A stretch of DNA of 25,456 bases from Fodinibacter sp035633415. GTDB taxonomy: Bacteria > Actinomycetota > Actinomycetes > Actinomycetales > Dermatophilaceae. Numbering within the stretch: the first letter of the stretch is position 1; each line of letters opens with the position of its first letter. Of the stretch, positions 7,039-14,776 are shown piece by piece. The position numbers and the translations under genes were made by a program. The notes under the pieces are model-generated. The model did no database searches. It worked only from the letters and a program-made list of their open reading frames with translations, and was not told the origin of the DNA. The DNA lies in assembly GCA_035633415.1 (NCBI GenBank), contig DASQEZ010000342.1, positions 1 to 25,456 on the forward strand, in the 5' to 3' direction.

Positions 7039-7898
7039 GCGACCTGCGCACCGCGGTCCGGGCGGCGACCGAGCGCCTGGCCGCGGCCGGCGTCCCCTCG
7101 CCCGAGGTGGATGCCGTGGTCCTCGCGGCGCACGCGCTGGGCACCGACCCCGCCGAGGTGCGGCGCGCGATGGTGCTGGGCGCACCGGAGCCCGACGGGT
7201 ATGCCGCGCTGGTCGCCGAGCGGGAGGCCCGGGTGCCGCTGCAGCACCTCACCGGAGTGGCTCACTTCCGCAGGCTCACCCTCTCGGTGGGCCCCGGCGT
7301 CTTCGTGCCACGCCCGGAGACCGAGGTAACCGCCGGGCTCGCGATCGACGCGGCATCCGCAAGCGGGCGCGACGCCGTGGTGGTCGACCTGTGCACGGGC
7401 TCGGGCGCCATCGCGCTCGCCGTCAAGGACGAGCTGCCCGGTGCCCGGGTGCTCGCCGTCGAGGTCTCGGACCTCGCCCACGGCTGGGCCGTGGCGAACC
7501 GCGACCGGCTCGGTCTCGACGTCGAGGTGCGCCTGGGTGACGCGACCACGGCGTTCGACGACCTCGAGGGGGACGTCGACGTGGTCGTGAGCAACCCCCC
7601 CTACATCCCGGTGGGAGCGGTTCCGGTGGACCCCGAGGTCCGCGACCACGACCCCGAGGTGGCGCTCTACGGCGGGTCGGCCGACGGCCTGGCCGTGCCG
7701 CTGGGCGTGGCCGCCCGCGCCGCGGTGCTGCTGCGAGAGGGCGGGGTGCTCGTCATGGAGCACGCCGACAGCCAGGGCACCTCGTTGCCGGGCGCGCTGC
7801 GGGCGACGGGGAAGTGGGTCGAGGTCGTCGACCACGCCGACCTCGCGGGCCGACCGCGCACCACGGTCGCGGTGCGCGGGCCGGGCCCCTCGGCCTGA
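7035..7898 (+). CDS. prmC: Release factor glutamine methyltransferase
   Basis: A 287-residue SAM-dependent methyltransferase (HemK/PrmC) that N5-methylates the glutamine of the GGQ loop in release factors. The N-terminal helical substrate-binding part is followed by LQHLTGVAHF and VFVPRPETEV. The Rossmann SAM motif is VVDLCTGSGAIALAV, and the catalytic NPPY motif appears as VVVSNPPYIPVG. The ATG overlaps the prfA stop, so enzyme and substrate are translated together. Length is typical. Confidence 0.96.
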   Translation: MSDLRTAVRAATERLAAAGVPSPEVDAVVLAAHALGTDPAEVRRAMVLGAPEPDGYAALVAEREARVPLQHLTGVAHFRRLTLSVGPGVFVPRPETEVTAGLAIDAASASGRDAVVVDLCTGSGAIALAVKDELPGARVLAVEVSDLAHGWAVANRDRLGLDVEVRLGDATTAFDDLEGDVDVVVSNPPYIPVGAVPVDPEVRDHDPEVALYGGSADGLAVPLGVAARAAVLLREGGVLVMEHADSQGTSLPGALRATGKWVEVVDHADLAGRPRTTVAVRGPGPSA

Positions 7899-7957
7899 CC
7901 ACGGCGTGGGAACGGCCGGCGCCGGTGAGGCGCGTCGGCGCACGCGAGCCGGAACCC

Positions 7958-7963
7958 TAGGCT
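7958..7963 (+). promoter_or_regulatory. Putative leaderless -10 element of tsaC/sua5
   Basis: TAGGCT lies 7 nt before the ATG at 7971, with no ribosome-binding site between them. This fits a leaderless mRNA starting at the A of ATG. It would give the tsaC-glyA-PGT genes their own promoter, after the GC-rich 72-nt gap from prmC. Confidence 0.55.
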
Positions 7964-7970
7964 GACCCCC

Positions 7971-8705
7971 ATGAGCCCGGTCTTCGACTGCACCACCGAC
8001 CACGGACGGGCCGACGCGATCCCCAAGGCCGCGGCAGGCGTGCGGGCGGGCGGTCTCGTCGTCCTGCCCACGGACACCCTCTACGGCATCGGCGCCGACG
8101 CGTTCTCACCGGATGCCGTGCGCTCGCTGCTCGACGCGAAGGGCCGCGGCTCCGACATGCCCCCGCCGGTCCTGGTGCCGGACGCCCGCACCGTCGACGG
8201 GCTGGCGACCGACGTGCCCGACTACGCGCGCGCCCTCGTGGCGGCCTTCTGGCCCGGGCCGCTGACCATCGTGCTGCGCGCCCAGCCCTCGCTGATGTGG
8301 GACCTCGGTGAGACCGGCGGCACCGTCGCGCTGCGGATGCCCGACGACCCGGTGGCCCTGGAGCTGCTGCGCGAGGTCGGCCCGATGGCCGTGAGCAGTG
8401 CCAACCGCACCGGCCACCCTGCCTCCCGCACGGTCGTCGAGGCGGCCAGCCAGCTCGGGGCGGCCGTGGAGTTCTACCTCGACGGCGGCCCGGTGACCGG
8501 GGGCCTCGCGTCGACGATCGTCGACTGCACCCGCGACGAGCCGGGCTTCCTGCGCGTCGGCGCGATCTCCGAGACCGACGTCCTGGACGTCGTCGAGCGG
8601 GCCAGGACCGACGCCCTACAGTTGACGGGCGCCGAGCCCGAGGACGATCGGGCCCCCGACGCGTCCACCGCCAGCGAGCAGCGAGAGACCACCGACGATG
8701 ACTGA
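7971..8705 (+). CDS. L-threonylcarbamoyladenylate synthase (TsaC/Sua5/YrdC family)
   Basis: A 244-residue protein of the YrdC domain family. It makes threonylcarbamoyl-AMP from threonine, bicarbonate and ATP, the first step of the t6A37 tRNA modification. Visible landmarks are the nucleotide/threonine pocket VVLPTDTLYGIGADAF, DAKGRGSDMPPPVLV (the K-x-R type loop), FWPGPLTIVL, VALRMPDDPVALELL, MAVSSANRTGHPAS and STIVDCT. The last ~35 residues are acidic and polar, probably disordered. It is too short for the extra C-terminal Sua5 domain, so it is the TsaC-like single-domain form. It overlaps glyA by 8 bp. The start is set by the -10 hexamer 7 nt upstream. Confidence 0.94.
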   Translation: MSPVFDCTTDHGRADAIPKAAAGVRAGGLVVLPTDTLYGIGADAFSPDAVRSLLDAKGRGSDMPPPVLVPDARTVDGLATDVPDYARALVAAFWPGPLTIVLRAQPSLMWDLGETGGTVALRMPDDPVALELLREVGPMAVSSANRTGHPASRTVVEAASQLGAAVEFYLDGGPVTGGLASTIVDCTRDEPGFLRVGAISETDVLDVVERARTDALQLTGAEPEDDRAPDASTASEQRETTDDD

Positions 8706-9990
8706 CACGTTCTACGGATCCGACTTCTCCGCCCTCGAGGCCTTCGACCCCGACATCGCCGGTGTCCTGCTCTCCGAGCTCGCTCGGCTGCGCGGCGGGC
8801 TCCAGCTCATCGCCAGCGAGAACTTCTCCAGCCCGGAGGTGCTCACCGCACTCGGGTCGACCCTGTCCAACAAGTACGCCGAGGGCTACCCGGGGCGCCG
8901 CTACTACGGCGGCTGCAGCGAGGTCGACAAGGCGGAGACCCTGGCCATCGAGCGGTGCAAGGCGCTCTTCGGTGCCGACCACGCCAACGTCCAGGCGCAC
9001 TCGGGCGCCAGCGCCAACCAGGCGGTCTACGGCGCCTTCCTCAAGCCGGGCGAGAAGATCCTCGCGATGAGCCTCCCGCACGGCGGCCACCTCACCCACG
9101 GCACGAAGGTGTCGTTCAGCGGCAAGTGGTTCGACGCCGTGCACTACGGCGTCGACAAGGACACCGAGGACATCGACTACGACCAGGTCGAGCAGCTCGC
9201 ACGTGAGCACCGCCCGAAGGTGATCCTCGCCGGCGGCTCCGCCATCCCGCGGCTGATCGACTTCGAGCGGTTCCGGGCCATCGCCGACGAGGTCGGCGCG
9301 ATCTTCTGGGTCGACGCCGCCCACTTCATCGGCCTCGTCGCAGGGCAGGCCATCCCCAGCCCGGTGCCCTTCGCGGACGTCGTGTCGTTCACCACCCACA
9401 AGGTCCTGCGCGGCCCGCGCTCGGGAGCCATCGTGTGCCGTGCCGAGCACGCCGCCGCCATCGACAAGGCGGTCTTCCCGATGATGCAGGGCGGTCCGCA
9501 GATGCACTCGATCGCCGCGAAGGCGGTGAACTTCAAGGAGTGCGCGAGCGTCGAGTACGCCGCCTACACCCGCCAGGTGGTCGCCAACGCCAAGGTGCTG
9601 GCCGAGGCGCTGGGCGAGAAGGGCATCCGTCCGACGACCGGCGGCACCGACACCCACCTGTCGCTGCACGACCTCCAGCCGGTCATGGTCACCGGGGTCG
9701 ACGCCGAGGCTCGCTGCGACGCGGCCGGCATCACGCTGAACAAGAACGCCATCCCGTTCGACCCGCAGAAGCCCAACGTCGCGTCCGGCATCCGGGTCGG
9801 CACACCGTGCGTCACCACGCAGGGCATGGGCGAGGGCGAGATGCGGGTCATCGCCGACCTCATCGCGCGCGCGGTCGTCGACGGCGACGCCGACCCCGAG
9901 CACGCGGTGTCCCGTGAGGTGCGCGGCCAGGTGAGCGACCTCGTCGGTCGCTTCCCGGCCTACCCGCGCCCGGATGCGGCGCGCGGCTGA
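8698..9990 (+). CDS. glyA: Serine hydroxymethyltransferase
   Basis: A 430-residue PLP enzyme interconverting serine plus tetrahydrofolate and glycine plus 5,10-methylene-tetrahydrofolate. Typical segments are LQLIASENFSSPEVL, NKYAEGYPGRRYYGGC, NVQAHSGASANQAVYG, SLPHGGHLTHG, the PLP lysine K235 in FTTHKVLRGPRSG, and GGTDTHLSLHDL. The start lies inside the end of tsaC (8-bp overlap), suggesting translational coupling. glyA is not part of the mycobacterial version of this cluster, so its position between tsaC/sua5 and the sugar-phosphate transferase is a lineage-specific arrangement. The length matches the family. Confidence 0.97.
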   Translation: MTDTFYGSDFSALEAFDPDIAGVLLSELARLRGGLQLIASENFSSPEVLTALGSTLSNKYAEGYPGRRYYGGCSEVDKAETLAIERCKALFGADHANVQAHSGASANQAVYGAFLKPGEKILAMSLPHGGHLTHGTKVSFSGKWFDAVHYGVDKDTEDIDYDQVEQLAREHRPKVILAGGSAIPRLIDFERFRAIADEVGAIFWVDAAHFIGLVAGQAIPSPVPFADVVSFTTHKVLRGPRSGAIVCRAEHAAAIDKAVFPMMQGGPQMHSIAAKAVNFKECASVEYAAYTRQVVANAKVLAEALGEKGIRPTTGGTDTHLSLHDLQPVMVTGVDAEARCDAAGITLNKNAIPFDPQKPNVASGIRVGTPCVTTQGMGEGEMRVIADLIARAVVDGDADPEHAVSREVRGQVSDLVGRFPAYPRPDAARG

Positions 9991-9997
9991 GGCGCCC

Positions 9998-11389
9998 GTG
10001 ACCGAGACGAGTCCCACGCGCGGCCCCGTCGCCCCGCTGCTGGGGCGGCTCAACCGCCGCGGCTTCCGGCTCGTCATGCTCCTCGACGGCCTGGCCGTCT
10101 TCGGCCTCTCGGTGCTCAGCATGGTGGTGCGCGAGGGCGCCCCGCCCTGGCCGACGTACACGCTGAGCGCCTACCTGCTCTCGTTCACCGTCTCCACCCT
10201 GATCTTCACGTTCGCCTTCTACTTCGGAGGGCTCTACGAGCGCGAGCCCCGGCTCGGCAGGGCGGCGGTCCTGCCCAGGGCCGCCCGGCTCTCACTGGCC
10301 GCGGGCAGCTTCGTCGCGCTGCTCAACCTCGCCCTGAGCGGTCTGCTCCGCCAGCGCGGTTCCCTCATCGGCCGGGCCCTGCCCTTCCCCATCCCCAACC
10401 TGGTCGCGGTCATCGTCCTCGCCGGCGTCGCCGTGGCCATCAACCGCGCGATCGTGCACGCCATGCGCACCCGGCGCGAAGGGCTGCCCCGGGTCGTGCT
10501 CGCCGGGGACGAGGCCGACCTCGACCTCGCCCGGGCGCACCTCGCGGCGACCGTCTCCGAGCTCGTCGTCGTCGCCGAGGTCGACGACCCCCGCGCGGTG
10601 GTGGCCGTCGCCAAGGAGTCAGGAGCCAGCGACGTGCTGCTCGTGACGGCCGCGTGGCTCGACGAGTGGTACCCACGCACGATCGGCCGGCTGGACCGGC
10701 TCAACGTCACCACCCTGCTGCGGGTCACCGGCCGCGAGACCCTCTTCGGGCTCGACCGGCTGCGCGAGGTGGGCGGGCTGCCCTTCGTGCTGCTCCTGCC
10801 GCAGACGATGCCGGCGTCCCAGCGGCACTTCAAGCGGCTGCTCGACCTGGTGCTCCTCCTGCTCACCGCACCGGTCTGGGTGACGCTGCTCGGTGGGGTG
10901 GCGCTCCACCAGCTCGCGGTCGCGGGCCGGCCGCTGCTCTTCCGGCAGGTGCGCGTCGGGGTGGGGGGCGAGACCTTCGAGATGGTCAAGTTCCGCACCA
11001 TGCGCGTCGATGCCGAGTCCGACGGCGTGGCCCAGCTGTCCCGGCACGGCGACCCGCGGGTCATCCCGGCCTGTCGCTGGGTGCGGGCCACCCGGGCCGA
11101 CGAGCTGCCCCAGATCCTGCACATCGTCACCGGGAGGATGTCGATCGTGGGCCCGCGCCCGGAGCGCCCCGAGCTGACCAAGGGCTTCGAGAAGGAGATC
11201 GCCGGGTACACCCGGCGGCACGAGGTGCCGCCGGGCCTGACGGGTCTCGCCCAGATCCACGGGCGCTACCACACCGACGCGCAGTACAAGCTCGGCTACG
11301 ACCTGCAGTACCTCGTCAACTGGTCGCCGGTGCTCGACCTGGAGATCATCGCCCGCACCATCTGGGTCATCCTCGCCCGCCGCGTCTGA
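9998..11389 (+). CDS. Polyprenyl glycosylphosphotransferase (WbaP/EpsE-type initiating sugar transferase)
   Basis: A 463-residue protein with GTG at 9998 preceded by GAGG at 9989-9992. An upstream in-frame ATG at 9974 overlaps glyA and lacks a ribosome site. The N-terminal half has four to five hydrophobic segments, then a CoA-binding-like domain (LPRVVLAGDEADLDLA...). The C-terminal ~190 residues are the bacterial sugar transferase domain: KRLLDLVLLLLTAPVW re-entrant helix, EMVKFRTMRVDAE, the catalytic DE in RATRADELPQIL, MSIVGPRPERPE and PPGLTGLAQIHGRY. Such enzymes move a sugar-1-phosphate from a nucleotide sugar to undecaprenyl phosphate to start exopolysaccharide or glycan synthesis. It sits where rfe/wecA, a different fold, sits in mycobacteria. 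The sugar is unknown. Confidence 0.93.
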   Translation: MTETSPTRGPVAPLLGRLNRRGFRLVMLLDGLAVFGLSVLSMVVREGAPPWPTYTLSAYLLSFTVSTLIFTFAFYFGGLYEREPRLGRAAVLPRAARLSLAAGSFVALLNLALSGLLRQRGSLIGRALPFPIPNLVAVIVLAGVAVAINRAIVHAMRTRREGLPRVVLAGDEADLDLARAHLAATVSELVVVAEVDDPRAVVAVAKESGASDVLLVTAAWLDEWYPRTIGRLDRLNVTTLLRVTGRETLFGLDRLREVGGLPFVLLLPQTMPASQRHFKRLLDLVLLLLTAPVWVTLLGGVALHQLAVAGRPLLFRQVRVGVGGETFEMVKFRTMRVDAESDGVAQLSRHGDPRVIPACRWVRATRADELPQILHIVTGRMSIVGPRPERPELTKGFEKEIAGYTRRHEVPPGLTGLAQIHGRYHTDAQYKLGYDLQYLVNWSPVLDLEIIARTIWVILARRV

Positions 11390-11444
11390 CCGCGGCGGTC
11401 CCGGCGGCCGTCACGGGGTCCGGATGCCGTGTCGTGGACAGGGT

Positions 11445-11473
11445 TTGGGCCCGGAGAGCGCTTGTGATAACTT
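11445..11473 (+). promoter_or_regulatory. Candidate promoter of the ATP synthase operon
   Basis: TTGGGC (11445-11450) and TAACTT (11468-11473) are separated by 17 nt and would start transcription about 48 nt before atpI. The -10 hexamer lies inside the inverted repeat at 11462-11479, so a protein bound there would block RNA polymerase. The match to consensus is moderate. Confidence 0.45.
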
Positions 11474-11479
11474 TCACAA
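11462..11479. promoter_or_regulatory. Rex-like operator upstream of atpI
   Basis: TTGTGATAACTTTCACAA is an inverted repeat with 6-bp arms, extended to 8 bp by flanking GC/GC (11460-11481). It matches the Rex consensus TTGTGAANNNNTTCACAA at 13 of the 14 fixed positions. Rex represses respiratory and energy genes in Gram-positive bacteria and leaves DNA when NADH is high. The site also fits the looser CRP/GlxR pattern TGTGA-N6-TCACA, but the outer T and A and the inner T favour Rex. Rex as the actual binder is inference. Confidence 0.7.
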
Positions 11480-11527
11480 GCCGTCCCGGACCCCATCCGT
11501 CACGACCCCCGAAGAGGCCGATCGCCG

Positions 11528-11983
11528 ATGACCGACCCCACGCCAGGCAGCGCGCCGCACGCCGGCGCACCGTTCGGAGCCATGCTCCGGGGGGCCCTCC
11601 TCCCGTCCGTCCTGGCGGGGCTGCTGACGGTCGTGGTGCTCGTGGTCGTCCGTGGAGGAGACGCGCTCGCCGGGGCGCTCATCGGCCTGGTCGTGTCGGT
11701 CGGGTTCTTCGCCTCGGGGATGTTCCTGCTGAGCCGGCTCGTCCGCGACGCCAGCCCGCACGCGTTCTTCGCGGTCGCGATGGCGGTGTACTTCGGACAG
11801 GTCATCGCGCTCCTCCTCGTCATTCTCGCGTTCAAGGACGCCGAGTGGGTGGACGGCGTGGCCCTGGGCCTGGTGGCGCTGGTCGTGACGCTCGTCTGGC
11901 AGGTCTTCGCGATGATCGCGCTGCGCCGGGCCCGGATCCCGGTCTACGACGAGCCCTCCGAGCGGCCCGGAGGCGCCCGGTGA
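11528..11983 (+). CDS. atpI: ATP synthase operon protein I (AtpI-like membrane protein)
   Basis: A 151-residue protein with four hydrophobic segments at roughly 22-43, 46-70, 78-101 and 107-132, and a short polar tail. It is the first gene of the F1Fo operon, directly before atpB. Position, size and four-helix pattern fit the poorly conserved AtpI family, which helps assemble the c-ring or supports ion supply. Sequence identity in this family is low, so the call rests on context and topology more than motifs. The ATG follows a modest AGAGG ribosome site. The gap of 115 nt to atpB is the largest in the operon and may hold a second promoter. Confidence 0.8.
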   Translation: MTDPTPGSAPHAGAPFGAMLRGALLPSVLAGLLTVVVLVVVRGGDALAGALIGLVVSVGFFASGMFLLSRLVRDASPHAFFAVAMAVYFGQVIALLLVILAFKDAEWVDGVALGLVALVVTLVWQVFAMIALRRARIPVYDEPSERPGGAR

Positions 11984-12034
11984 GCAGCCGGTTCTGCCCC
12001 CAACCCTCCGTCGCGACGACCCGCGAGGGTCGGG

Positions 12035-12040
12035 TAGCGT
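12035..12040 (+). promoter_or_regulatory. Possible internal promoter before atpB
   Basis: TAGCGT, in the context TAGCGTACG also seen before the small gene at 23254, lies 58 nt upstream of the atpB start in the 115-nt gap between atpI and atpB. No good -35 is visible, so this is a weak call. Confidence 0.3.
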
Positions 12041-12098
12041 ACGTCCCGATCCCCCGGACGCCCGTCGAGGCTGTCCGCGCATTCCCCGAGGAGAGGCT

Positions 12099-12932
12099 GT
12101 GAGCCCGAGCGTGGTTTCTGCATCCTGGCTGCAGAGTGGCATCGCCGCCGCCGAAGGCGACGAGGGCTTCCAGGCCCCGGGCACCGAGGACTTCTGGTGG
12201 CCGCTCATCGGCAGCGACACGAGCAACTGGACGTTCACCCGTCCGGCGTTCGTCGTCATGGCCTCGGTGGTCATCATCGGGATCTTCTTCTTCAGCATCG
12301 CCGGCAAGCTCACGGTCGTGCCGAGCAAGCGCCAGTGGGCCGCCGAGCAGGCCTACGGCTTCGTGCGCAACTCGATCGCCCGCGACGTCATCGGCTCCAA
12401 GGACTTCAAGCAGTTCGTGCCGCTGCTCATGACGCTCTTCACCCTGATCCTGTTCAACAACGTCATGGGCGTCCTGCCGTTCGTGCAGTTCCCGTCGATG
12501 AGCCGGATCGCCTTCCCGATCGTGCTCACCCTGATCGTCTACGTCGTCTACCACACGGTCGCGATCCGCCGGAAGCACGGCGTGCTCAACTACCTCAAGT
12601 CGCTCGTCCCCCCGGGTCTGCCCGGCTGGCTCAAGCCGATCATGTTCGTGCTCGAGTTCCTCACGTACTTCTTCATCCGGCCGCTCACGCTCGCGCTGCG
12701 ACTGTTCGGCAACATGCTCGCCGGGCACCTCATGCTGCTCGTGTTCATCCTCGGCGGCGAGTACCTCCTGCTGCACGGCAGCAACATCTTCATCCAGCTC
12801 TCGGGCATCCTCGGCCTGGCCTTCGGTGTGGTCATGACGTTCTTCGAGCTGCTGGTGCAGTTCCTCCAGGCCTTCATCTTCACCCTGCTCGCCGCGCTGT
12901 ACATCTCCGACGCCGTCAGCGAGCACCACTGA
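12099..12932 (+). CDS. atpB: ATP synthase Fo subunit a
   Basis: A 277-residue integral membrane protein forming the proton half-channels of Fo. The GTG start is preceded by a strong GAGGAGAGG site (12088-12096). The essential channel arginine is R201 in ALRLFGNMLAGHLML, and the C-terminal helix FELLVQFLQAFIFTLLAALYI is typical. Around it are several hydrophobic helices (e.g. FVVMASVVIIGIFFFSIAG, PIVLTLIVYVVYHTVAI). The N-terminal ~45 residues carry an acidic, aromatic extracytoplasmic segment. Length and order (a-c-b-delta-alpha-gamma-beta-epsilon) are standard. Confidence 0.97.
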   Translation: MSPSVVSASWLQSGIAAAEGDEGFQAPGTEDFWWPLIGSDTSNWTFTRPAFVVMASVVIIGIFFFSIAGKLTVVPSKRQWAAEQAYGFVRNSIARDVIGSKDFKQFVPLLMTLFTLILFNNVMGVLPFVQFPSMSRIAFPIVLTLIVYVVYHTVAIRRKHGVLNYLKSLVPPGLPGWLKPIMFVLEFLTYFFIRPLTLALRLFGNMLAGHLMLLVFILGGEYLLLHGSNIFIQLSGILGLAFGVVMTFFELLVQFLQAFIFTLLAALYISDAVSEHH

Positions 12933-13020
12933 CCCACGGGCCCGATCGGCTCGCGCGCACGACCAACTGAATATCCATCTCCGACACCGGGTTCCGCCGG
13001 TGCCCTCGAAAGGAACTGCA

Positions 13021-13230
13021 ATGACTGGGAACATCACCTTCCTCGGCTATGGCCTCGCCGCCATCGGCCCCGGTATCGGTGTGGGTCTGATCTTCGCCGC
13101 CTACATCAACGGCGTCGCGCGTCAGCCCGAGGCCCGAGGCATGCTCCAGACCATCGCCTTCACCGGCATGGCGCTCACCGAGGCGCTCGCCATCCTCGGT
13201 CTCGTGTTCGTCTTCGTCTTCGCAGGCTGA
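13021..13230 (+). CDS. atpE: ATP synthase Fo subunit c
   Basis: A 69-residue hairpin of two membrane helices that forms the rotor ring. Helix 1 carries the glycine packing motif GPGIGVG (16-22), the cytoplasmic loop is ARQPEARG, and helix 2 has the proton-binding E54 in GMALTEALAILG. There is no Na+-binding Q/S/T pattern in helix 1 (A13/I15/G16 occupy that level), so proton coupling is expected. The ATG at 13021 is chosen over an earlier in-frame ATG at 13000 because GAAAGGAA at 13008-13015 precedes it at the right spacing. Confidence 0.97.
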   Translation: MTGNITFLGYGLAAIGPGIGVGLIFAAYINGVARQPEARGMLQTIAFTGMALTEALAILGLVFVFVFAG

Positions 13231-13272
13231 CGACCGACATCTCTCCGTTCGACCGACAGATAGGGAAGCGAC

Positions 13273-13857
13273 GTGGTTCTCGCATCCGTTCCGGCTGCTG
13301 AGGGTGTGGGCTGGCCCGAGGCCCTGCCTCTGCTGCCGCACCCCGCCGAGATGATCATCGGCCTCATCGCCTTCGGCATCCTCTACTGGCTCTTCGCCAC
13401 GAAGGTCGCCCCGAAGATGGAGGCGATGTACGAGGAGCGCGCCGCCGCCATCGAAGGTGGCATGCAGCAGGCCGAGGAGGCCCAGGCCGAGGCCAAGGCA
13501 GCCCTGGAGCAGTACAACGCCCAGCTCGCCGGCGCCCGCACCGAGGCCAACGAGATCCGGGAGTCCGCCCGCGAGCAGGGCGCCTCGATCGTGACGGAGA
13601 TGCGCGCCCAGGCCCAGGCCGAGGCCGCGCGGATCACCGAGTCGGCCAAGCGCCAGGTCGACGCCGAGCGCCAGCAGGCGGTCGTGCAGCTGCGCCAGGA
13701 GGTCGGCGCCCTGTCGACCACCCTCGCCGGCAAGATCGTCGGGGAGTCCCTCGAGGACGAGGTGCGCCAGAACGGTATCGTCGACCGGTTCCTCGCCGAC
13801 CTCGAGGCCGGCGACGTCAGGCCCGAGAGGGTCACCCCCGCGGGTCAGGACGCCTGA
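13273..13857 (+). CDS. atpF: ATP synthase Fo subunit b
   Basis: A 194-residue peripheral stalk subunit. One membrane helix lies at about 27-46 (MIIGLIAFGILYWLFATKV). A long charged, alanine-rich amphipathic helix to ~170 follows, forming the right-handed coiled coil of the b dimer. The GTG start follows TAGGGAAGC. The stop shares one base with the atpH ATG (TGATG), so b and delta are translated together. Length is ordinary for actinobacteria; it is not fused to delta. Confidence 0.95.
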   Translation: MVLASVPAAEGVGWPEALPLLPHPAEMIIGLIAFGILYWLFATKVAPKMEAMYEERAAAIEGGMQQAEEAQAEAKAALEQYNAQLAGARTEANEIRESAREQGASIVTEMRAQAQAEAARITESAKRQVDAERQQAVVQLRQEVGALSTTLAGKIVGESLEDEVRQNGIVDRFLADLEAGDVRPERVTPAGQDA

Positions 13858-14672
13858 TGCGTGGTTCGTCACGGGGTGCGGCCAAGTCGGTGCAGGCGGC
13901 GTTCGACGCCGCCCTCGCCGACGACCCCGCGTGGGAGGTCGTGGGCGAGGAGCTCTTCGCGGTGACCGGCGTCGTCGACGGCAGCGCCTCGCTGCGCCGT
14001 GCCCTCGCCGACCCCTCCCGCGAGGGTGCGGACAAGCAGGCCCTGGTGCGCTCGCTGTTCGGCGGCAAGATCGGTGAGACCACCACCGCTCTGGTCGCCG
14101 ACGTCGTGGGCCAGCGCTGGGCCGCCGAGCGCGACCTCGGCGACACCCTCGAGAGCCTCGCCGTACAGGCCCTGCTCGCCCTGGCCGAGCGCGAGCGGCG
14201 CATCGACCGGGTCGAGGACGAGCTGTTCCGGTTCGAGCGGATCGTCGCCGGTGACCCCGGTCTGCGGGACGCCCTCTCCAGCCGCAACACCGACGCCTCC
14301 GGCAAGGCGACGCTGGTGCACGGCCTGCTCGAGGGCAAGACCGCGCCGGAGACCGTCCGGCTCGCCGAGCAGGCGGTCCGCGCCCCGCGCGGCCGTCGTC
14401 TCGACCGGGTGATGGAGGAGTACCTCGCCCTCGCGGCGCGGCGTCGCGACGAGCTCACCGCGCGGGTCACCGTCGCGGCACCCCTGACCGAGCAGCAGCA
14501 CACCCGGCTGAGCAGCGCGCTCGAGGTGCACTACGGCAAGCCCGTCACGCTCCAGGTCGTCCAGGACCCCGCGGTCATGGGCGGCATCCGCATCCAGGTC
14601 GGCGACGAGGTCGTCGACGGCACCGTCCTGCGCCGCCTCGACGAGGCGCGCCGACACGTCACCGGCGGCTGA
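13857..14672 (+). CDS. atpH: ATP synthase F1 subunit delta
   Basis: A 271-residue OSCP/delta subunit joining the b stalk to the top of the alpha3beta3 head. The N-terminal helical bundle starts after ~10 residues (SVQAAFDAALADDP). The C-terminal domain has the family end VTVAAPLTEQQHTRLSSALE, QDPAVMGGIRIQVGDEVVDG and VLRRLDEARRHV. It is about 90 residues longer than the E. coli protein, usual for actinobacterial delta. A 1-bp overlap ties it to atpF. Confidence 0.96.
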   Translation: MRGSSRGAAKSVQAAFDAALADDPAWEVVGEELFAVTGVVDGSASLRRALADPSREGADKQALVRSLFGGKIGETTTALVADVVGQRWAAERDLGDTLESLAVQALLALAERERRIDRVEDELFRFERIVAGDPGLRDALSSRNTDASGKATLVHGLLEGKTAPETVRLAEQAVRAPRGRRLDRVMEEYLALAARRRDELTARVTVAAPLTEQQHTRLSSALEVHYGKPVTLQVVQDPAVMGGIRIQVGDEVVDGTVLRRLDEARRHVTGG

Positions 14673-14735
14673 CCGGCATCCGGCCACCCCGGCGACCACC
14701 TCCGAACTCCACACCGCACCACCGACCACAGACTT

Positions 14736-14753
14736 CGGCCCCAGCGGGGGCCG
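14736..14753 (+). other. Hairpin in the atpH-atpA gap
   Basis: CGGCCCC (14736-14742), loop AGCG, and GGGGCCG (14747-14753) form a 7-bp stem 23 nt before the atpA ATG, just upstream of its ribosome site GAGGAGAAG. It could stabilise or process the mRNA between the Fo/delta part and the alpha gene. No function is shown. Confidence 0.35.
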
Positions 14754-14776
14754 GTGACCGAGGAGAAGATCAGAAC

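Noticed and set aside
11463..11478. CRP/GlxR-type site TGTGA-N6-TCACA before atpI
   Set aside because: The same bases fit Rex better because the outer T/A pair and an inner T also match. Kept as an alternative binder in the operator entry only.
14673..14776. Separate terminator or small gene between atpH and atpA
   Set aside because: The hairpin lies right before the atpA ribosome site and has no T tract, and no open frame of note is present. Splitting the operon here is not supported.
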